Origin: Verrucomicrobiota bacterium
GTDB taxonomy: Bacteria; Verrucomicrobiota; Verrucomicrobiia; Limisphaerales; JAFGQR01
Assembly: GCA_016935555.1 (NCBI GenBank)
Contig: JAFGQR010000153.1
Span: 1-63,470 of the forward strand
Direction of reading: 5' to 3'
DNA: 63,470 nt
The notes under the pieces are model-generated. The model was given only the letters and a program-made list of their open reading frames with translations, searched no databases and was not told the DNA's origin. The position numbers and the translations under genes were made by a program. This document shows, piece after piece, positions 1-8,923 of the stretch (positions within the stretch are counted from its first letter, which is position 1; every line of letters begins with the position of its first letter).

Positions 1-890
1 GCATCACGATACCCGACAGCGTGACGAACATCGCGAACCATGCATTCTCTGAGTGTACCAGCTTGACCAACATCACGATCGGCAACATGGTCACCATCAT
101 TGGCGACTACGCGTTCTCCCACTGCACAAGCCTGACCAGCATCATCATTCCCAACAAGGTCACCATCATTGGGGACTACGCGTTCTCCAACTGTTTGAAC
201 GTGACCAGCATCACGATCGGCAACATGGTCACCATCATTGGCGACTACGCGTTCTCTCACTGCACAAGCCTGACCAGCATCACGATACCCGACAGCGTGA
301 CGAACATCGCGAACTATGCATTCTCTGAGTGTACCAGCTTGACCAGCATCACGATCGGCAACAACGTCACGATCATTGGCGACTACGCGTTCTCTCAGTG
401 CACGAGCCTGACCAGCATCATCATTCCCAACAAGGTCACCATCATTGGGGACTACGCGTTCTCCGGCTGTTTGAACGTGACCAACATCACGATCGGCAAC
501 AACGTCACCATCATCGGCGACTATGCGTTCTCTCACTGCACGAGCCTGACCAGCATCATCATTCCCAACAGCGTCACCATCATTGGGGACTACGCGTTCT
601 CCAACTGTTTGAACGTGACCAGCATCACGATCGGCAACAACGTCACCATCATCGGCGACTACGCGTTCTCTCAGTGCACAAGCCTGACCAGCATCACGAT
701 TCCCGACAGCGTGACCAGCATCGGGCACTATGCGTTCTCCGGCTGTTTGAGCCTGACCCTGATCACGATCGGCAACAACGTCACCCTCATCGGGGACGCG
801 GCCTTCTATGGGTGCATCGGCCTGACCCGCGTCACGATTGGCAATCGCGTCACGAGCATCGGCAACCAGGCGTTCTACAACTGCGCCAGT
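1..890 (+). repeat. 69-bp tandem repeat array encoding LRR_5 units
   Basis: About twelve to thirteen head-to-tail units of 69 bp, each encoding 23 residues, fill the start of the window. The units fall into alternating subtypes (ITIGN.., IIIPN.., ITIPDS.., with C-T-S-L or C-L-N-V ends). Blocks of two to four units therefore recur as larger near-identical duplications. The last two units are more diverged, as expected at the edge of an array expanding by unequal exchange. Confidence 0.9.
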
Positions 891-2681
891 CTGACCGGTG
901 TCTATTTCCTGGGTAACGCCCCAAGCCTTGGTCTGGATGTGTTCTTCAACGACAGCCTTGCGACCGTCTATTACCTGGCTTGGACCACGGGATGGGGCAG
1001 CACCTTTGGCGGTCGCCCGACTGCGCTCTGGAATCTGGAGGTGGCGATGAGCGGCTTCTCCCTTATCGCTTCCTGGACGGGGGGGGTGAACGTGAATGCT
1101 TTCTCGGCAGTCCGGGGCAGCGAGTTTGTGGTGCGCAGCAACGACCTGGTGGTTACGCATCTGGGTTATTACGACGCCGCTGCGGACGGACTGCTCGAGG
1201 CACACGACATCGGCGTGTTCGGCATGGACGGAGCGCTGTTGGTGTCGGCGGCCGTTTCGGCTGGCACGGGCGCGTTTCTGACCAACGGCTTTCGTTACGT
1301 GGGGCTTGTGTCGCCGTTGCTCCTGCGGAAGAACACCAGTTATGTGCTGGCGGCCACTTTGGGATCATCCAACAACGACAACACCGTGGAGGGTGTTACT
1401 GGAATTGCCACCGGCGATGGCGCGTTGCAGTTCGTCGGCAGCCGGTATGCACCCACGAATGGTTTGGCTTACCCGTCTGCCACCAGCAGCTCCAACTGGA
1501 TCGCAGCGAACTTCATCGCCGGCGTGCCGCCGTCCATCGTGCAGCCCCCGCAGGACTGGACCTCGATTGCAGGGGAGAACGTCGCGTTCACCGTCATTGC
1601 CGGCGGCACGGCCCCCTTGTTCTATCAATGGCGCAAGCAGGCAACGAACTTGACCGACAGCGGTCATGTTTCCGGAGCGACGTCTCCGAACCTGACGCTG
1701 GCCGATGTCCAAACAGACGACGCGGGCAACTACAGCGTCGTCGTCACCAGTCCCTACGGCAGCGTGACGAGCAGCGTGGCGAGGTTGGTCGTCAATCCTG
1801 TGCCGAACTGTGTTCTCATTGACGTGACGCCCGGTGGCGGTATCGTGATGCCTGACCCGTTTCAGTCCAGTTTTCCGCCGAACTCGTCCGTCAAGCTGAC
1901 TGCCTTGCCTGAAAACGGATGGACATTCCTGGATTGGAAGGGCAACGCCCAGGGCACCAACCCTGAGGTGACGCTCCAAGTGACATGGGGCACAACCTTT
2001 CGAGCCCGGTTTGGAACGGAGATCTCCGTAACGCCGTCTGGAAACGGCACCGTTCGGGTCATTCCTCAATCCCTATTGTATCCCTACGGCGCGGCGGTTC
2101 GCATCGTGGCGGAGCCGGAGCCAGGAAATTGTTTCACGGGTTGGTCGGGAAGCGCCAATGGTGATGTGAATCCGCTGACAATGATCGTTCAGGACGGCCA
2201 TCCTGCCATTCTTGCCTCGTTCGACACGCTGCCGGCCGGGCGTGTGGCCCTGACTGCGATCCCGGACGGCTATGGTGTGGTTTCGGTCGAGCCCCAGGGC
2301 AACACGTTCAGCATCGGGCAGGCTGTTACCAACAACGCCATCGCCGATAACGGTCAGGAATTCCTTGGATGGAGCGGCGATGCCACCGGGACGAACAACC
2401 CGCTTGTGGTAACCATGAACCAGAGCAAAATCATCACCGCCAGATTCACCAAACGTCCGCGTCTGCACATCCAGCCGTTGGTTTTGGAGGGGCTGTTGCT
2501 GACCCTGACCGGCGAGTTCAGCGCCTCGTACTGCATCTTAAGGTCCACGGACATCGTGAACTGGGAGCCGTATCTGATGTTGACCAACGCTTACGGCGAA
2601 GCCCAGATGATTGATCCGCCAGCGGCGAACCAGTGCCTTTATTATCAGGCGGTTGGGGAGAATACCGGTGCCACGCCCTGA
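3..2681 (+). CDS. BspA-type leucine-rich-repeat surface protein with Ig-like and InlB-type repeats (5' truncated by window)
   Basis: The frame is open to the window edge, so the N-terminus lies outside; a GTG at 21 is only an internal codon. About 300 residues are near-perfect 23-residue LRR_5 (BspA/TpLRR) repeats with the pattern I-T-I-P/G-N-x-V-T-x-I-G-x-Y-A-F-S-x-C. A spacer of about 200 residues follows, then an Ig-like domain (residues near PPSIVQPPQDW to SVARLVV, with the W and D-A-G-N-Y signature). Next come two or three divergent InlB B-repeat-like modules (FxGWSG, FLGWSGDATGTNNP) and a short C-terminal beta module. LRR_5 proteins of this type are surface or secreted binding proteins; the ligand cannot be read from sequence. 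Nearly identical DNA repeats suggest recent expansion. No C-terminal anchor is visible. Confidence 0.85.
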   Translation: MTIPDSVTNIANHAFSECTSLTNITIGNMVTIIGDYAFSHCTSLTSIIIPNKVTIIGDYAFSNCLNVTSITIGNMVTIIGDYAFSHCTSLTSITIPDSVTNIANYAFSECTSLTSITIGNNVTIIGDYAFSQCTSLTSIIIPNKVTIIGDYAFSGCLNVTNITIGNNVTIIGDYAFSHCTSLTSIIIPNSVTIIGDYAFSNCLNVTSITIGNNVTIIGDYAFSQCTSLTSITIPDSVTSIGHYAFSGCLSLTLITIGNNVTLIGDAAFYGCIGLTRVTIGNRVTSIGNQAFYNCASLTGVYFLGNAPSLGLDVFFNDSLATVYYLAWTTGWGSTFGGRPTALWNLEVAMSGFSLIASWTGGVNVNAFSAVRGSEFVVRSNDLVVTHLGYYDAAADGLLEAHDIGVFGMDGALLVSAAVSAGTGAFLTNGFRYVGLVSPLLLRKNTSYVLAATLGSSNNDNTVEGVTGIATGDGALQFVGSRYAPTNGLAYPSATSSSNWIAANFIAGVPPSIVQPPQDWTSIAGENVAFTVIAGGTAPLFYQWRKQATNLTDSGHVSGATSPNLTLADVQTDDAGNYSVVVTSPYGSVTSSVARLVVNPVPNCVLIDVTPGGGIVMPDPFQSSFPPNSSVKLTALPENGWTFLDWKGNAQGTNPEVTLQVTWGTTFRARFGTEISVTPSGNGTVRVIPQSLLYPYGAAVRIVAEPEPGNCFTGWSGSANGDVNPLTMIVQDGHPAILASFDTLPAGRVALTAIPDGYGVVSVEPQGNTFSIGQAVTNNAIADNGQEFLGWSGDATGTNNPLVVTMNQSKIITARFTKRPRLHIQPLVLEGLLLTLTGEFSASYCILRSTDIVNWEPYLMLTNAYGEAQMIDPPAANQCLYYQAVGENTGATP

Positions 2682-2703
2682 ATCTCACGTTCGACTCTCT
2701 CCA

Positions 2704-2841
2704 TTGGGGTCGTACTTAAACAAATAAACAAATGGTTCATGGCGCCGGGTGCGTTCAACTCTGTCTATTGGGGTCGTACTTAAACATATTAAACAAATGG
2801 TTCATTGGGGTCGTACTTAAACAAATAAACAAATGGTTCAT
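2704..2841 (+). repeat. Three copies of a 37-38-bp AT-rich intergenic repeat
   Basis: Copies lie at 2704-2740, 2768-2805 and 2805-2841. Each begins TTGGGGTCGTACTTAAACA and ends AAATGGTTCAT. Copies 1 and 3 are identical and copy 2 has an inserted base and a substitution. Copies 1 and 3 are both followed by GGCGC. Copies 2 and 3 share one base. The AT-rich repeat contrasts with the GC-rich surroundings. It sits just after the LRR gene, so it could be a remnant of a transposon end or a genome-wide interspersed repeat; the window alone cannot decide. Confidence 0.8.
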
Positions 2842-3096
2842 GGCGCTGGATGTGGCTGGGCCGCCGGGGTGCCTGCGCGACAACCCCGGCGGCCGTCTCC
2901 TGCCCCCGGCTTAAGGGGGCTGGCGTCTGGCGAGCCCACTTCCGCGGTCCCGCAGAAGACCCAAAGACCCCAAAGACACCGACCCCACAGTTTCCCAGAA
3001 CGGGTTTTTGCGGGGAGCGTCACGGGAAATCGGAGGAAGACTGCGCTGGCGGAGTTTTCCTCGACACCCTGGCCGCGGTTGTGTCAACCATGGATC
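2842..3096. other. Intergenic region before the nucleoside hydrolase gene
   Basis: Non-coding stretch between the triplicated repeat and the ATG at 3097. The frame of the next gene is open back to 2833, but the translation there has no signal peptide or conserved sequence. No promoter could be called with confidence. Confidence 0.4.
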
Positions 3097-4074
3097 ATGA
3101 AACCTGTCCTTCCGGTGATGGCCGCCGCGCTCATGGTTCTCGACCCGGCCTTCGGAGCCCAAGCCGAATCCAGGGGCACCCCCCGGCCCGTCATCATCTT
3201 CGACACGGACATCGGGTCCGACGTGGACGACGCCGGCGCGCTGGCCGTGCTGCATCGTCTTGTCGATCTGGGCGAAGTGGAGCTTGCCGGCGTGATTTTC
3301 AGTTCGGGCAGGAACCGGTTCGGGGTGGGGGTTTGTGATGCGATCAACACCTGGTACGGACGCGGCGATCTGGCTCTGGGCCAGTATGCGCGGGACGATG
3401 TGGGCGATCCGCAGAACCTTTTTTCCCGCCAGATTGCAACCGCGACGAACGTGTTTCACCATGATGTTGTCGATCGGGCTCCGGATTTGGTGGGGGCCTA
3501 CAAAGGGATGCTGCGGTCGGCGTGCGAGCGTTCGGTGACGATTCTCACGGTCGGCCATCCGCACGGTCTGGTGTGGCTGATGCGCGATCCGGAAGGCGCC
3601 AGGCTGGTCCGGCGCAGCGTATTGCGCTGGGTGGGCATGGCGACCACCCCGACAACGCCGGGCCGCGACTGGAACCTTGGGGCGAACGGAACCGGGGCGT
3701 ACATGGATGAACTGCTTTCCACCTGGCCCACGGAAGTTTACTTTTCCCCCGTGGGAGAAACCGTGATCACCGGGAACCGGAAGTTGCCGGGGACTCCGTC
3801 GAACAATCCGGTGCGGGAGGCGTATCGTCTTTGGAACAACGCGCTGAAGAAGGGCAGGTCAAGCTGGGACCAAGTGGCGGTGCTCTACACGGCGCGGCCG
3901 CACTTGTTCGAGGTGCAGCGGGGAACGATGCGCCACACCTCCGGCCCAAACATCGTGTGGAAACCCGAGAGCGCCGGATCGAAACACTCCCGCGTCCTGC
4001 CGAAGATTTCCGAGAGCGCCGTGGCTGAGATGATCGAGGACCTCATGGCGCAGCCGCCCGGCGAAAGCCGCTGA
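3097..4074 (+). CDS. Exported nucleoside hydrolase-like protein (IUNH family)
   Basis: Predicted 325-residue protein of the inosine-uridine preferring nucleoside hydrolase family, which cleaves the N-glycosidic bond of ribonucleosides. The family's N-terminal Asp cluster is present as FDTDIGSDVDD (residues 35-45), where the Asp residues bind Ca2+ and the ribose. The length matches the family (about 310-330). The ATG at 3097 was chosen over the in-frame GTG at 2833 because it gives an immediate signal peptide (MKPVLPVMAAALMVLDPAFG) followed by the catalytic motif. Export suggests periplasmic nucleoside or glycoside scavenging. Substrate is not predictable; Planctomycetes and Verrucomicrobia carry many exported IUNH paralogues of unknown specificity. 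Confidence 0.8.
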   Translation: MKPVLPVMAAALMVLDPAFGAQAESRGTPRPVIIFDTDIGSDVDDAGALAVLHRLVDLGEVELAGVIFSSGRNRFGVGVCDAINTWYGRGDLALGQYARDDVGDPQNLFSRQIATATNVFHHDVVDRAPDLVGAYKGMLRSACERSVTILTVGHPHGLVWLMRDPEGARLVRRSVLRWVGMATTPTTPGRDWNLGANGTGAYMDELLSTWPTEVYFSPVGETVITGNRKLPGTPSNNPVREAYRLWNNALKKGRSSWDQVAVLYTARPHLFEVQRGTMRHTSGPNIVWKPESAGSKHSRVLPKISESAVAEMIEDLMAQPPGESR

Positions 4075-4129
4075 ATGGGGCAGGCGCGGCGGGTTGGCTT
4101 GGATCCGGCTCCTGCGGTGCGCGGCCCCG

Positions 4130-4588
4130 CTATGGCAATGACGCCCGGATCCACCAGTTGGCCGGCGAACGCACGCCGGGCCGGACTTCGCCCGTGGGCA
4201 TCACGAAGCCGCCCTGCCAGCGCACCACCGTCGTTGTCACGTGCGCCGCGGGCATTTGCCCGAGCGGCTTCCAGGTGCCGGCAAGGGCGTGATGCGCGAG
4301 AATCGTCTTTGGGAAACCAGGATGCCGGTTGGGCGGCTGGAAAGCCGCCAGGGATCCGTCGTCGCCGCCAAGAACCAGAAACGCGAATGGACCCGGCGCC
4401 GGCGCGGGCGTGGGGGCGGCGGCAGCGGCGCGCGGCAGGTCGCCCACGCGTGTCCAGCCGCGTCCCGGCCGGTAGCGGCAGGCGTCTTTGAGGTAGCGGC
4501 GGACGGGTGTTCCGCGGGCGTCGCCGCTCAGTGCGACGCCACTGGCGAGGAAGAACGAATCGTTCTGGACGGCGGCGACGGCGAGCAT
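4130..4588 (-). pseudogene. C-terminal remnant of a kelch-type sialate mutarotase-like protein (NanM-like)
   Basis: The 152-residue frame matches the C-terminal half of kelch-repeat N-acetylneuraminate epimerase-like proteins: RRYLKDACRYRPGRGWTRVGDLPR, a Pro/Ala linker, then LVLGGDDG, HPGFPKTILAH and GEVRPGVRSP, the usual ending of the family. Kelch propellers of this kind are about 350-400 residues, so roughly the first 200-250 are missing. A short signal-peptide-like stretch (FLLAACVALLIPLG) occurs just upstream near 4590-4650 but in another frame. This fits an internal deletion that removed the N-terminal blades and shifted the frame. I infer a decayed gene rather than a functional short protein. 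Confidence 0.6.
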
Positions 4589-4699
4589 CCGGGCCCAGGG
4601 GGATCAGCAACGCCACGCAGGCGGCGAGCAGGAAATGCGGGCGAACCGCAAGTTCCTGCTCAGCTTAGCCCGGGAGCGGGATCAGTGTCCCTGCGGGCT

Positions 4700-5644
4700 T
4701 CATCGTTTGGCCTCCCTTGCGGGCCGCCGCAAACGGTCCAAAGCCAGGCCGACTTGAACCAGGTCCGCGACCAGAATCGCGCCGAGGCGCACCAGCGTTT
4801 CGCGGTAGGCAGGCATGGCGCGCCCGCCCACCAGCAGCGCAGTCTCCGGCGGCAAAGACTCCCGCAACAGCGTCAACTCGCCGGGCAGGTTCGCATCGTC
4901 TTCGGGATAGACAAGGCTCAAGGCGACCGCCCGTGCCCGGATCTGCCGTGCGGCGCCGGCGATTTCCGCAGCGGGCAGACTGGCGCCCAGGCAGGTCACA
5001 TTCCAGCCGAGGTTGGCGGCCAGCGCGTCCACGAGCAGCGCGCCCAACTCGTGGAGTTGCCCGGACGGCGTGGCCACCACGAGCGCGGGCGCACTTTCGT
5101 GGCCGCCGAAGGACTTCGCGCGGTTGCTTAGGAAGGCGCGGATGTGTGCGGTGGCGAAGTGCTCGTGGGCGGCGGTGATGCTGCCGTCGCGCCAACGGTC
5201 GCCCAGGGTCTGCGTCAAGGGGGCGACCAACCGATGGAGCACCCCTTGCGCGCCCAGCGTCGTGCCGGCGCGCTTGAGCGTGTCATCCAAGGCGCGCCCG
5301 TCGAGGGATTGCACGGAGGCCAGGCACTGGTCCAGCAAGACATCGGGCGCTGGCTTGGCTGCGGGCGAACGCGATGCGTGGAGTCCCAGGGCGGAGGCGC
5401 TTGCGGCCAGCGCCCGGAGCTCGTCGTTCGAGAGCCGCGCCACCTGGCTGATGTTGTGGCCCGCGTGCGTCACGTCCCGCAACACGCCCAGCCGCTCGAT
5501 GTCGTTCTGCGAATACAGTCGGTGGTTGGCCGGTGTCCGGCGCGGCTCGACCGCCCGGTAGCGTTGCTCCCAGATCCGAATGACATGGGTGCTCAAGCCG
5601 GTCAGGCGCGCGGCCAAGTGGATGGGATGAAGGGCGTCAGGCAT
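4700..5644 (-). CDS. carH: MerR-family B12-dependent photoreceptor-type transcriptional regulator (CarH/LitR-like)
   Basis: Predicted 314-residue DNA-binding regulator. Residues 5-72 form a MerR-type winged helix (IWEQRYRAVEPxRTxANHRLYS). Residues about 100-180 form the helical B12-cap and 185-310 the Rossmann-like cobalamin-binding domain. The photoreceptor signature W-x9-E-H is intact (W151, E161, H162), and the lower axial histidine lies in QLHELG at H198, as in Thermus CarH. In studied members, adenosylcobalamin-bound tetramers repress in the dark and light releases them from DNA, usually derepressing carotenoid or photolyase genes. Here the gene is divergent from a fasciclin-domain gene, with about 210 bp between. 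Carotenoid tailoring genes lie about 22 kb away. Light and B12 response is inferred from conserved residues only. Confidence 0.85.
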   Translation of the reverse strand: MPDALHPIHLAARLTGLSTHVIRIWEQRYRAVEPRRTPANHRLYSQNDIERLGVLRDVTHAGHNISQVARLSNDELRALAASASALGLHASRSPAAKPAPDVLLDQCLASVQSLDGRALDDTLKRAGTTLGAQGVLHRLVAPLTQTLGDRWRDGSITAAHEHFATAHIRAFLSNRAKSFGGHESAPALVVATPSGQLHELGALLVDALAANLGWNVTCLGASLPAAEIAGAARQIRARAVALSLVYPEDDANLPGELTLLRESLPPETALLVGGRAMPAYRETLVRLGAILVADLVQVGLALDRLRRPAREAKR

Positions 5645-5858
5645 ATATTAGACAATATTTCGACTTCGCAGCCTTTGCGGCAAGCTAAAAATGCAATTCT
5701 CCATTCTATGCTATTGATCCACAGCATTTTATAGATACAAAAAATTCTTTACGCCGATCCCTTGACATTCTCAATTAATACACAATATTTGCACACGTTC
5801 CACAGCCGGTGGTCGGCAAGCGGACGTGACAACTGAAACCCGCAACAAGAATCGAAAC
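5645..5858. promoter_or_regulatory. AT-rich divergent promoter region with paired 9-bp repeats
   Basis: This is the only strongly AT-rich stretch in the neighbourhood and it separates the CarH-like gene from the fasciclin gene. TTGACA at 5762-5767 and an AATATT-like -10 at 5784-5789 (16-bp spacer) form a plausible sigma70-type promoter reading right. The 9-mer ACAATATTT occurs twice in the same orientation, at 5652-5660 next to the regulator start and at 5782-5790 over the rightward -10. These are reasonable candidate operator half-sites for the MerR-type protein, but no footprint or palindrome proves it. Confidence 0.45.
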
Positions 5859-7187
5859 ATGAAAAACCTGATCCGAACCCACTGGGGAGCCGCAGCGGTG
5901 GTGCTGGCCTCCCTGCTTATCCCCTCAAACTCAGCTCTGGCCAATTGGCAATCGGCCAACCTGGTGCAACGCCTTGAGCGTGACGGGCGTTTCACCACCC
6001 TGCTTACGGCGCTGGAGGTCACGGGATTGAAATCCACGCTGGCGACAGGAGGGACCTTCACGCTGTTCGCTCCCACTGATGCGGCGTTTGCCGCGTTGCC
6101 ACCGGGGACGGTGGAATCGCTGGTCGCAGATCCACCCGCGCTCGCCAACATTCTTCTCTACCATGCACTGCCGGGCCGCGAATCCTGGATCAGGCTTCTC
6201 AAGGACAGCACGGCGGAAACGTTGCAGGGGAGCCCGGTGTTGGTCGTGCGCGAAGGATTCAAGTTGCTGGTCAACCGCCAGCCGATGCTCCTGCCTTGGC
6301 TGCCTGCAGTCAACGGAGTCATTTATCCTATCGGAGGCGTGTTGCTGCCGCCGGCGAGCCCCACGACCATCCAGAGCGTTGCGGACGTTCTCGCCCTCGA
6401 CGGTCGCTTCACGACATTGCTCGCGGCGGTGGGTGGAGCCGGACTGGGCGAAGTGCTGACGACGGGAGGGCCGTTCACGCTGTTTGCGCCTACCGATGAG
6501 GCATTCGCCCAGCTCCCGCCGGGAACGGTGGAAGGTTTGCTGGCCGACCCGGATGCGCTGCGGGCCGTGCTGCTCTACCACGTTTTGGGCCAACGCAGTG
6601 GTGTTGTGGAGTTGTTGGCCAGCCGCACCGCAGAAACGTTGCAAGGTTCCGATATCACCATCGCCCTGCGCCACGGGTCCGTATTCGTCAACGAGTCGCG
6701 ACTGGTGAACGCCAATGTCAGTTCCCCCAACGCCATCATTCATGTCATTGACCGTGTGCTCCTGCCCCCGGCGGCCAAGCCAAACCTGGTCGAGACGCTG
6801 CAAGCCGACGGGCGGTTCGGCACCCTGCTGACCGCGCTTCAGGCAGCCGGTCTGGACGCAGTGCTTGCCGAAGGCGGACCCTTCACCGTGTTCGCTCCGA
6901 CGGACGCAGCGTTCGCCAAGTTGCCTGCCGGCACGGTGCAAGCCCTGCTGGCCGACACCGACACGCTCAAGAACGTGTTGCTCTATCACGTCGTCAATGG
7001 CGACAAGTCCGCGTACGAACTGATCCGCGAGCGTTCCGCGGAGACGCTCCAGGGAGCCAGCGTGAAAATCACCTGGTGGTGGGGACGTGTATTCGTGAAC
7101 CGCTCCGAGGTTGTGGATGCGGACATTGAGGCCGGCAACGGCCGAATTCACGCCATCGGCAGCGTGTTGCTTCCGCCGACGCAATGA
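5859..7187 (+). CDS. Exported triple-fasciclin (FAS1) domain protein
   Basis: Predicted 442-residue exported protein: a signal peptide (residues 1-28) then three tandem FAS1 domains of about 130 residues. Each has the H1 motif (F-T-L/V-F-A-P-T-D-x-A-F-A-x-L-P-x-G-T-V) and the H2-like motif (L-L-Y-H-x-L/V). FAS1 domains mediate cell adhesion or matrix interactions. The ATG at 5859 was preferred to the GTG at 5826 because it directly starts the signal peptide. It is divergent from the CarH-like regulator, so light-responsive control is possible but not shown. A hairpin lies 22 bp after the stop. Confidence 0.88.
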   Translation: MKNLIRTHWGAAAVVLASLLIPSNSALANWQSANLVQRLERDGRFTTLLTALEVTGLKSTLATGGTFTLFAPTDAAFAALPPGTVESLVADPPALANILLYHALPGRESWIRLLKDSTAETLQGSPVLVVREGFKLLVNRQPMLLPWLPAVNGVIYPIGGVLLPPASPTTIQSVADVLALDGRFTTLLAAVGGAGLGEVLTTGGPFTLFAPTDEAFAQLPPGTVEGLLADPDALRAVLLYHVLGQRSGVVELLASRTAETLQGSDITIALRHGSVFVNESRLVNANVSSPNAIIHVIDRVLLPPAAKPNLVETLQADGRFGTLLTALQAAGLDAVLAEGGPFTVFAPTDAAFAKLPAGTVQALLADTDTLKNVLLYHVVNGDKSAYELIRERSAETLQGASVKITWWWGRVFVNRSEVVDADIEAGNGRIHAIGSVLLPPTQ

Positions 7188-7208
7188 CGGTCGGGAAACG
7201 GGCAGCTG

Positions 7209-7232
7209 GGCTGGGCGTTCAGGCGCCCAGCC
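7209..7232 (+). terminator. GC-rich hairpin after the fasciclin gene
   Basis: A perfect 9-bp stem (GGCTGGGCG at 7209-7217 and CGCCCAGCC at 7224-7232) with a 6-nt loop starts 22 bp after the fasciclin stop. There is no U-tract, so it is either a weak intrinsic terminator or an mRNA-stabilising hairpin. Confidence 0.5.
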
Positions 7233-7616
7233 CCTGCCGCGTGAGTGGATTGCACTGAGGACCACGGGTTGGCAGGGTCGTGGGCAGGGTCGGCCCTCAA
7301 ATCAACAACGGGCTGTGTTGGCGGGTGGCCCGTGGCATGGGCCGTCATGGACACGTCGCCGTGTCGGGGTCTTTTGCGCTGGCCAAGTTCCCGGCGATCC
7401 GCCAGGGTTGTAGGGTTGGGCTGAGGTGCCTCACGGTGGCCGGCGCCTCCGGGGCGCGGGTGCGGGATTTTTGGGACGGCACATTTTGGGCTGCGGTGGG
7501 CTGTAGTGTCGCTGGGGGGCCGGGCGGCTCGTAAGACGTGTGCAGCCGGACGCGAGGCCGCCGGCGTTGGGTTCCGGCCGAGGCCGGGGCGGTTTGGCGG
7601 CGGGAAAGCGACAGGA
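7233..7616. other. Intergenic region with no recognisable gene
   Basis: Open frames exist because of the GC content (for example 7280-7534), but their translations show no conserved motif, plausible start signal or hydrophobic segment. Nothing else was recognised. Confidence 0.4.
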
Positions 7617-8867
7617 ATGCAAGAGAATATGCAATTGACGCGACGGACCTTTCTGGCCGGATCGGCGGGGTGGGCGACCGGGTTGTGGGCGGTGGGCGGC
7701 TTGCGGGCTGGGGAGGAACCGCTGCCGCCGGTGCGAGCCATCACGCGCGGTTCCAAGTTTCACTGGTATGGCTATTACGACAAGCTGCAATTCGACCCCG
7801 GCAACCGTTATGCCTTGGGCATGGAAGTCGGGTTCGAACACCGCTCGCCGACGGCGGCGGATGTCGTGGCGGTGGGGATGATTGACTTGGCGGAGGGCGA
7901 TCGATGGATTGAGTTGGGGCACTCGGCGGCCTGGTGTTGGCAGCAGGGGTGCATGTTGCAGTGGCGGCCCGGCTCGAGCGACGAGGTGCTGTTCAACGAT
8001 CGCGAGGGCGACCATTACGTGTGCCGCCTGCTCAACGTCAAAACCCGCGCGAAGCGGACCCTGCCGCGCGCGATCTACGCCGTCAGTCCCGACGGCCGCT
8101 GGGCAGTGGCGACGGACATGCGCCGTCTGGCGGACACGCGGCCGGGTTACGGGTACAACGGCATTGCCGATCCGAACCGGGAGGTATTGGCGCCGCGGGA
8201 CTCCGGGATTTGGCGTGTGGATTTGGGCACGGGGCGCCAGGAGTTGTTGATAAGCCTGGCCGAGGTGGCGGCCATTCCCTTCCCCGGGCGCGATCTGGGC
8301 CGGGCCAAGCACTGGGTGAACCATCTGCTGGTGAATCCCGACGGGACGCGGTTCGAGTTTCTGCACCGTTTCAAGGAGCCCGGCGCCCGCTCGCACGTGA
8401 CCCGCATGTGCACCGCGGCGCCGGACGGGTCGGACGTGCGGGTGATTGACAGCAACGGCGCGACGTCGCATTTCATCTGGCGTGACCCGCATCACATCCT
8501 GGCCTGGTCCAGGCAGGCGAGGCCGGGCTTTTACGTGTTTGAGGACCGGCAGGGCGGGGGGGTGGAGCTTGTGGGGGCGGGGATGCCGACGGCCGACGGG
8601 CATTGCAGCTACCTGCCGGGCAACCAGTGGGTGTTGTGCGACGGCTATCCCGACCGCCAGCGCCGCCAGAACCCGTATTTGTACCACGTGCCGGGCAACC
8701 GGGTGGTGCCGCTGGGCCACTTCCACACGCCGAGGGAATACGCGGGCGAGTGGCGTTGCGATCTGCATCCGCGGTTCAGCCGCGACGGCCGGAGCGTGAC
8801 CATCGACTCGCCCCACGACGGCGGGCGGCAGATCCACCTGATCGACATTCGCGGCATCGTCGGGTAA
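7617..8867 (+). CDS. Tat-exported beta-propeller-like protein of unknown function
   Basis: Predicted 416-residue protein beginning with a twin-arginine signal (LTRRTFLAGSAGWATGLWAVGG), so probably folded before export. The mature part has repeated short beta-blade-like sequences such as YAVSPDGRWAVATD, LVNPDGTRFEFLHR, RDPHHILAW and DLHPRFSRDGRSVTIDSPHDGGRQIHLID. These resemble TolB/WD40-like or oligogalacturonate lyase-like propellers. The opening motif HWYGYYDKxQFDPxxRY is shared, to my knowledge, with a family common in Planctomycetes and Verrucomicrobia that lacks an assigned activity. ATG 7617 was chosen because it begins the signal peptide; ATG 7629 is an alternative. No catalytic assignment is possible. 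Confidence 0.7.
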   Translation: MQENMQLTRRTFLAGSAGWATGLWAVGGLRAGEEPLPPVRAITRGSKFHWYGYYDKLQFDPGNRYALGMEVGFEHRSPTAADVVAVGMIDLAEGDRWIELGHSAAWCWQQGCMLQWRPGSSDEVLFNDREGDHYVCRLLNVKTRAKRTLPRAIYAVSPDGRWAVATDMRRLADTRPGYGYNGIADPNREVLAPRDSGIWRVDLGTGRQELLISLAEVAAIPFPGRDLGRAKHWVNHLLVNPDGTRFEFLHRFKEPGARSHVTRMCTAAPDGSDVRVIDSNGATSHFIWRDPHHILAWSRQARPGFYVFEDRQGGGVELVGAGMPTADGHCSYLPGNQWVLCDGYPDRQRRQNPYLYHVPGNRVVPLGHFHTPREYAGEWRCDLHPRFSRDGRSVTIDSPHDGGRQIHLIDIRGIVG

Positions 8868-8923
8868 GCCGAGACGGATCTTTTCCCGTTGGGAGATTGG
8901 CCCCACTCGGCTATGTTGGCGGC

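Noticed and set aside
7280..7534. Possible small gene after the fasciclin gene
   Set aside because: No signal peptide or recognisable sequence, and it overlaps no conserved start; most likely a chance frame.
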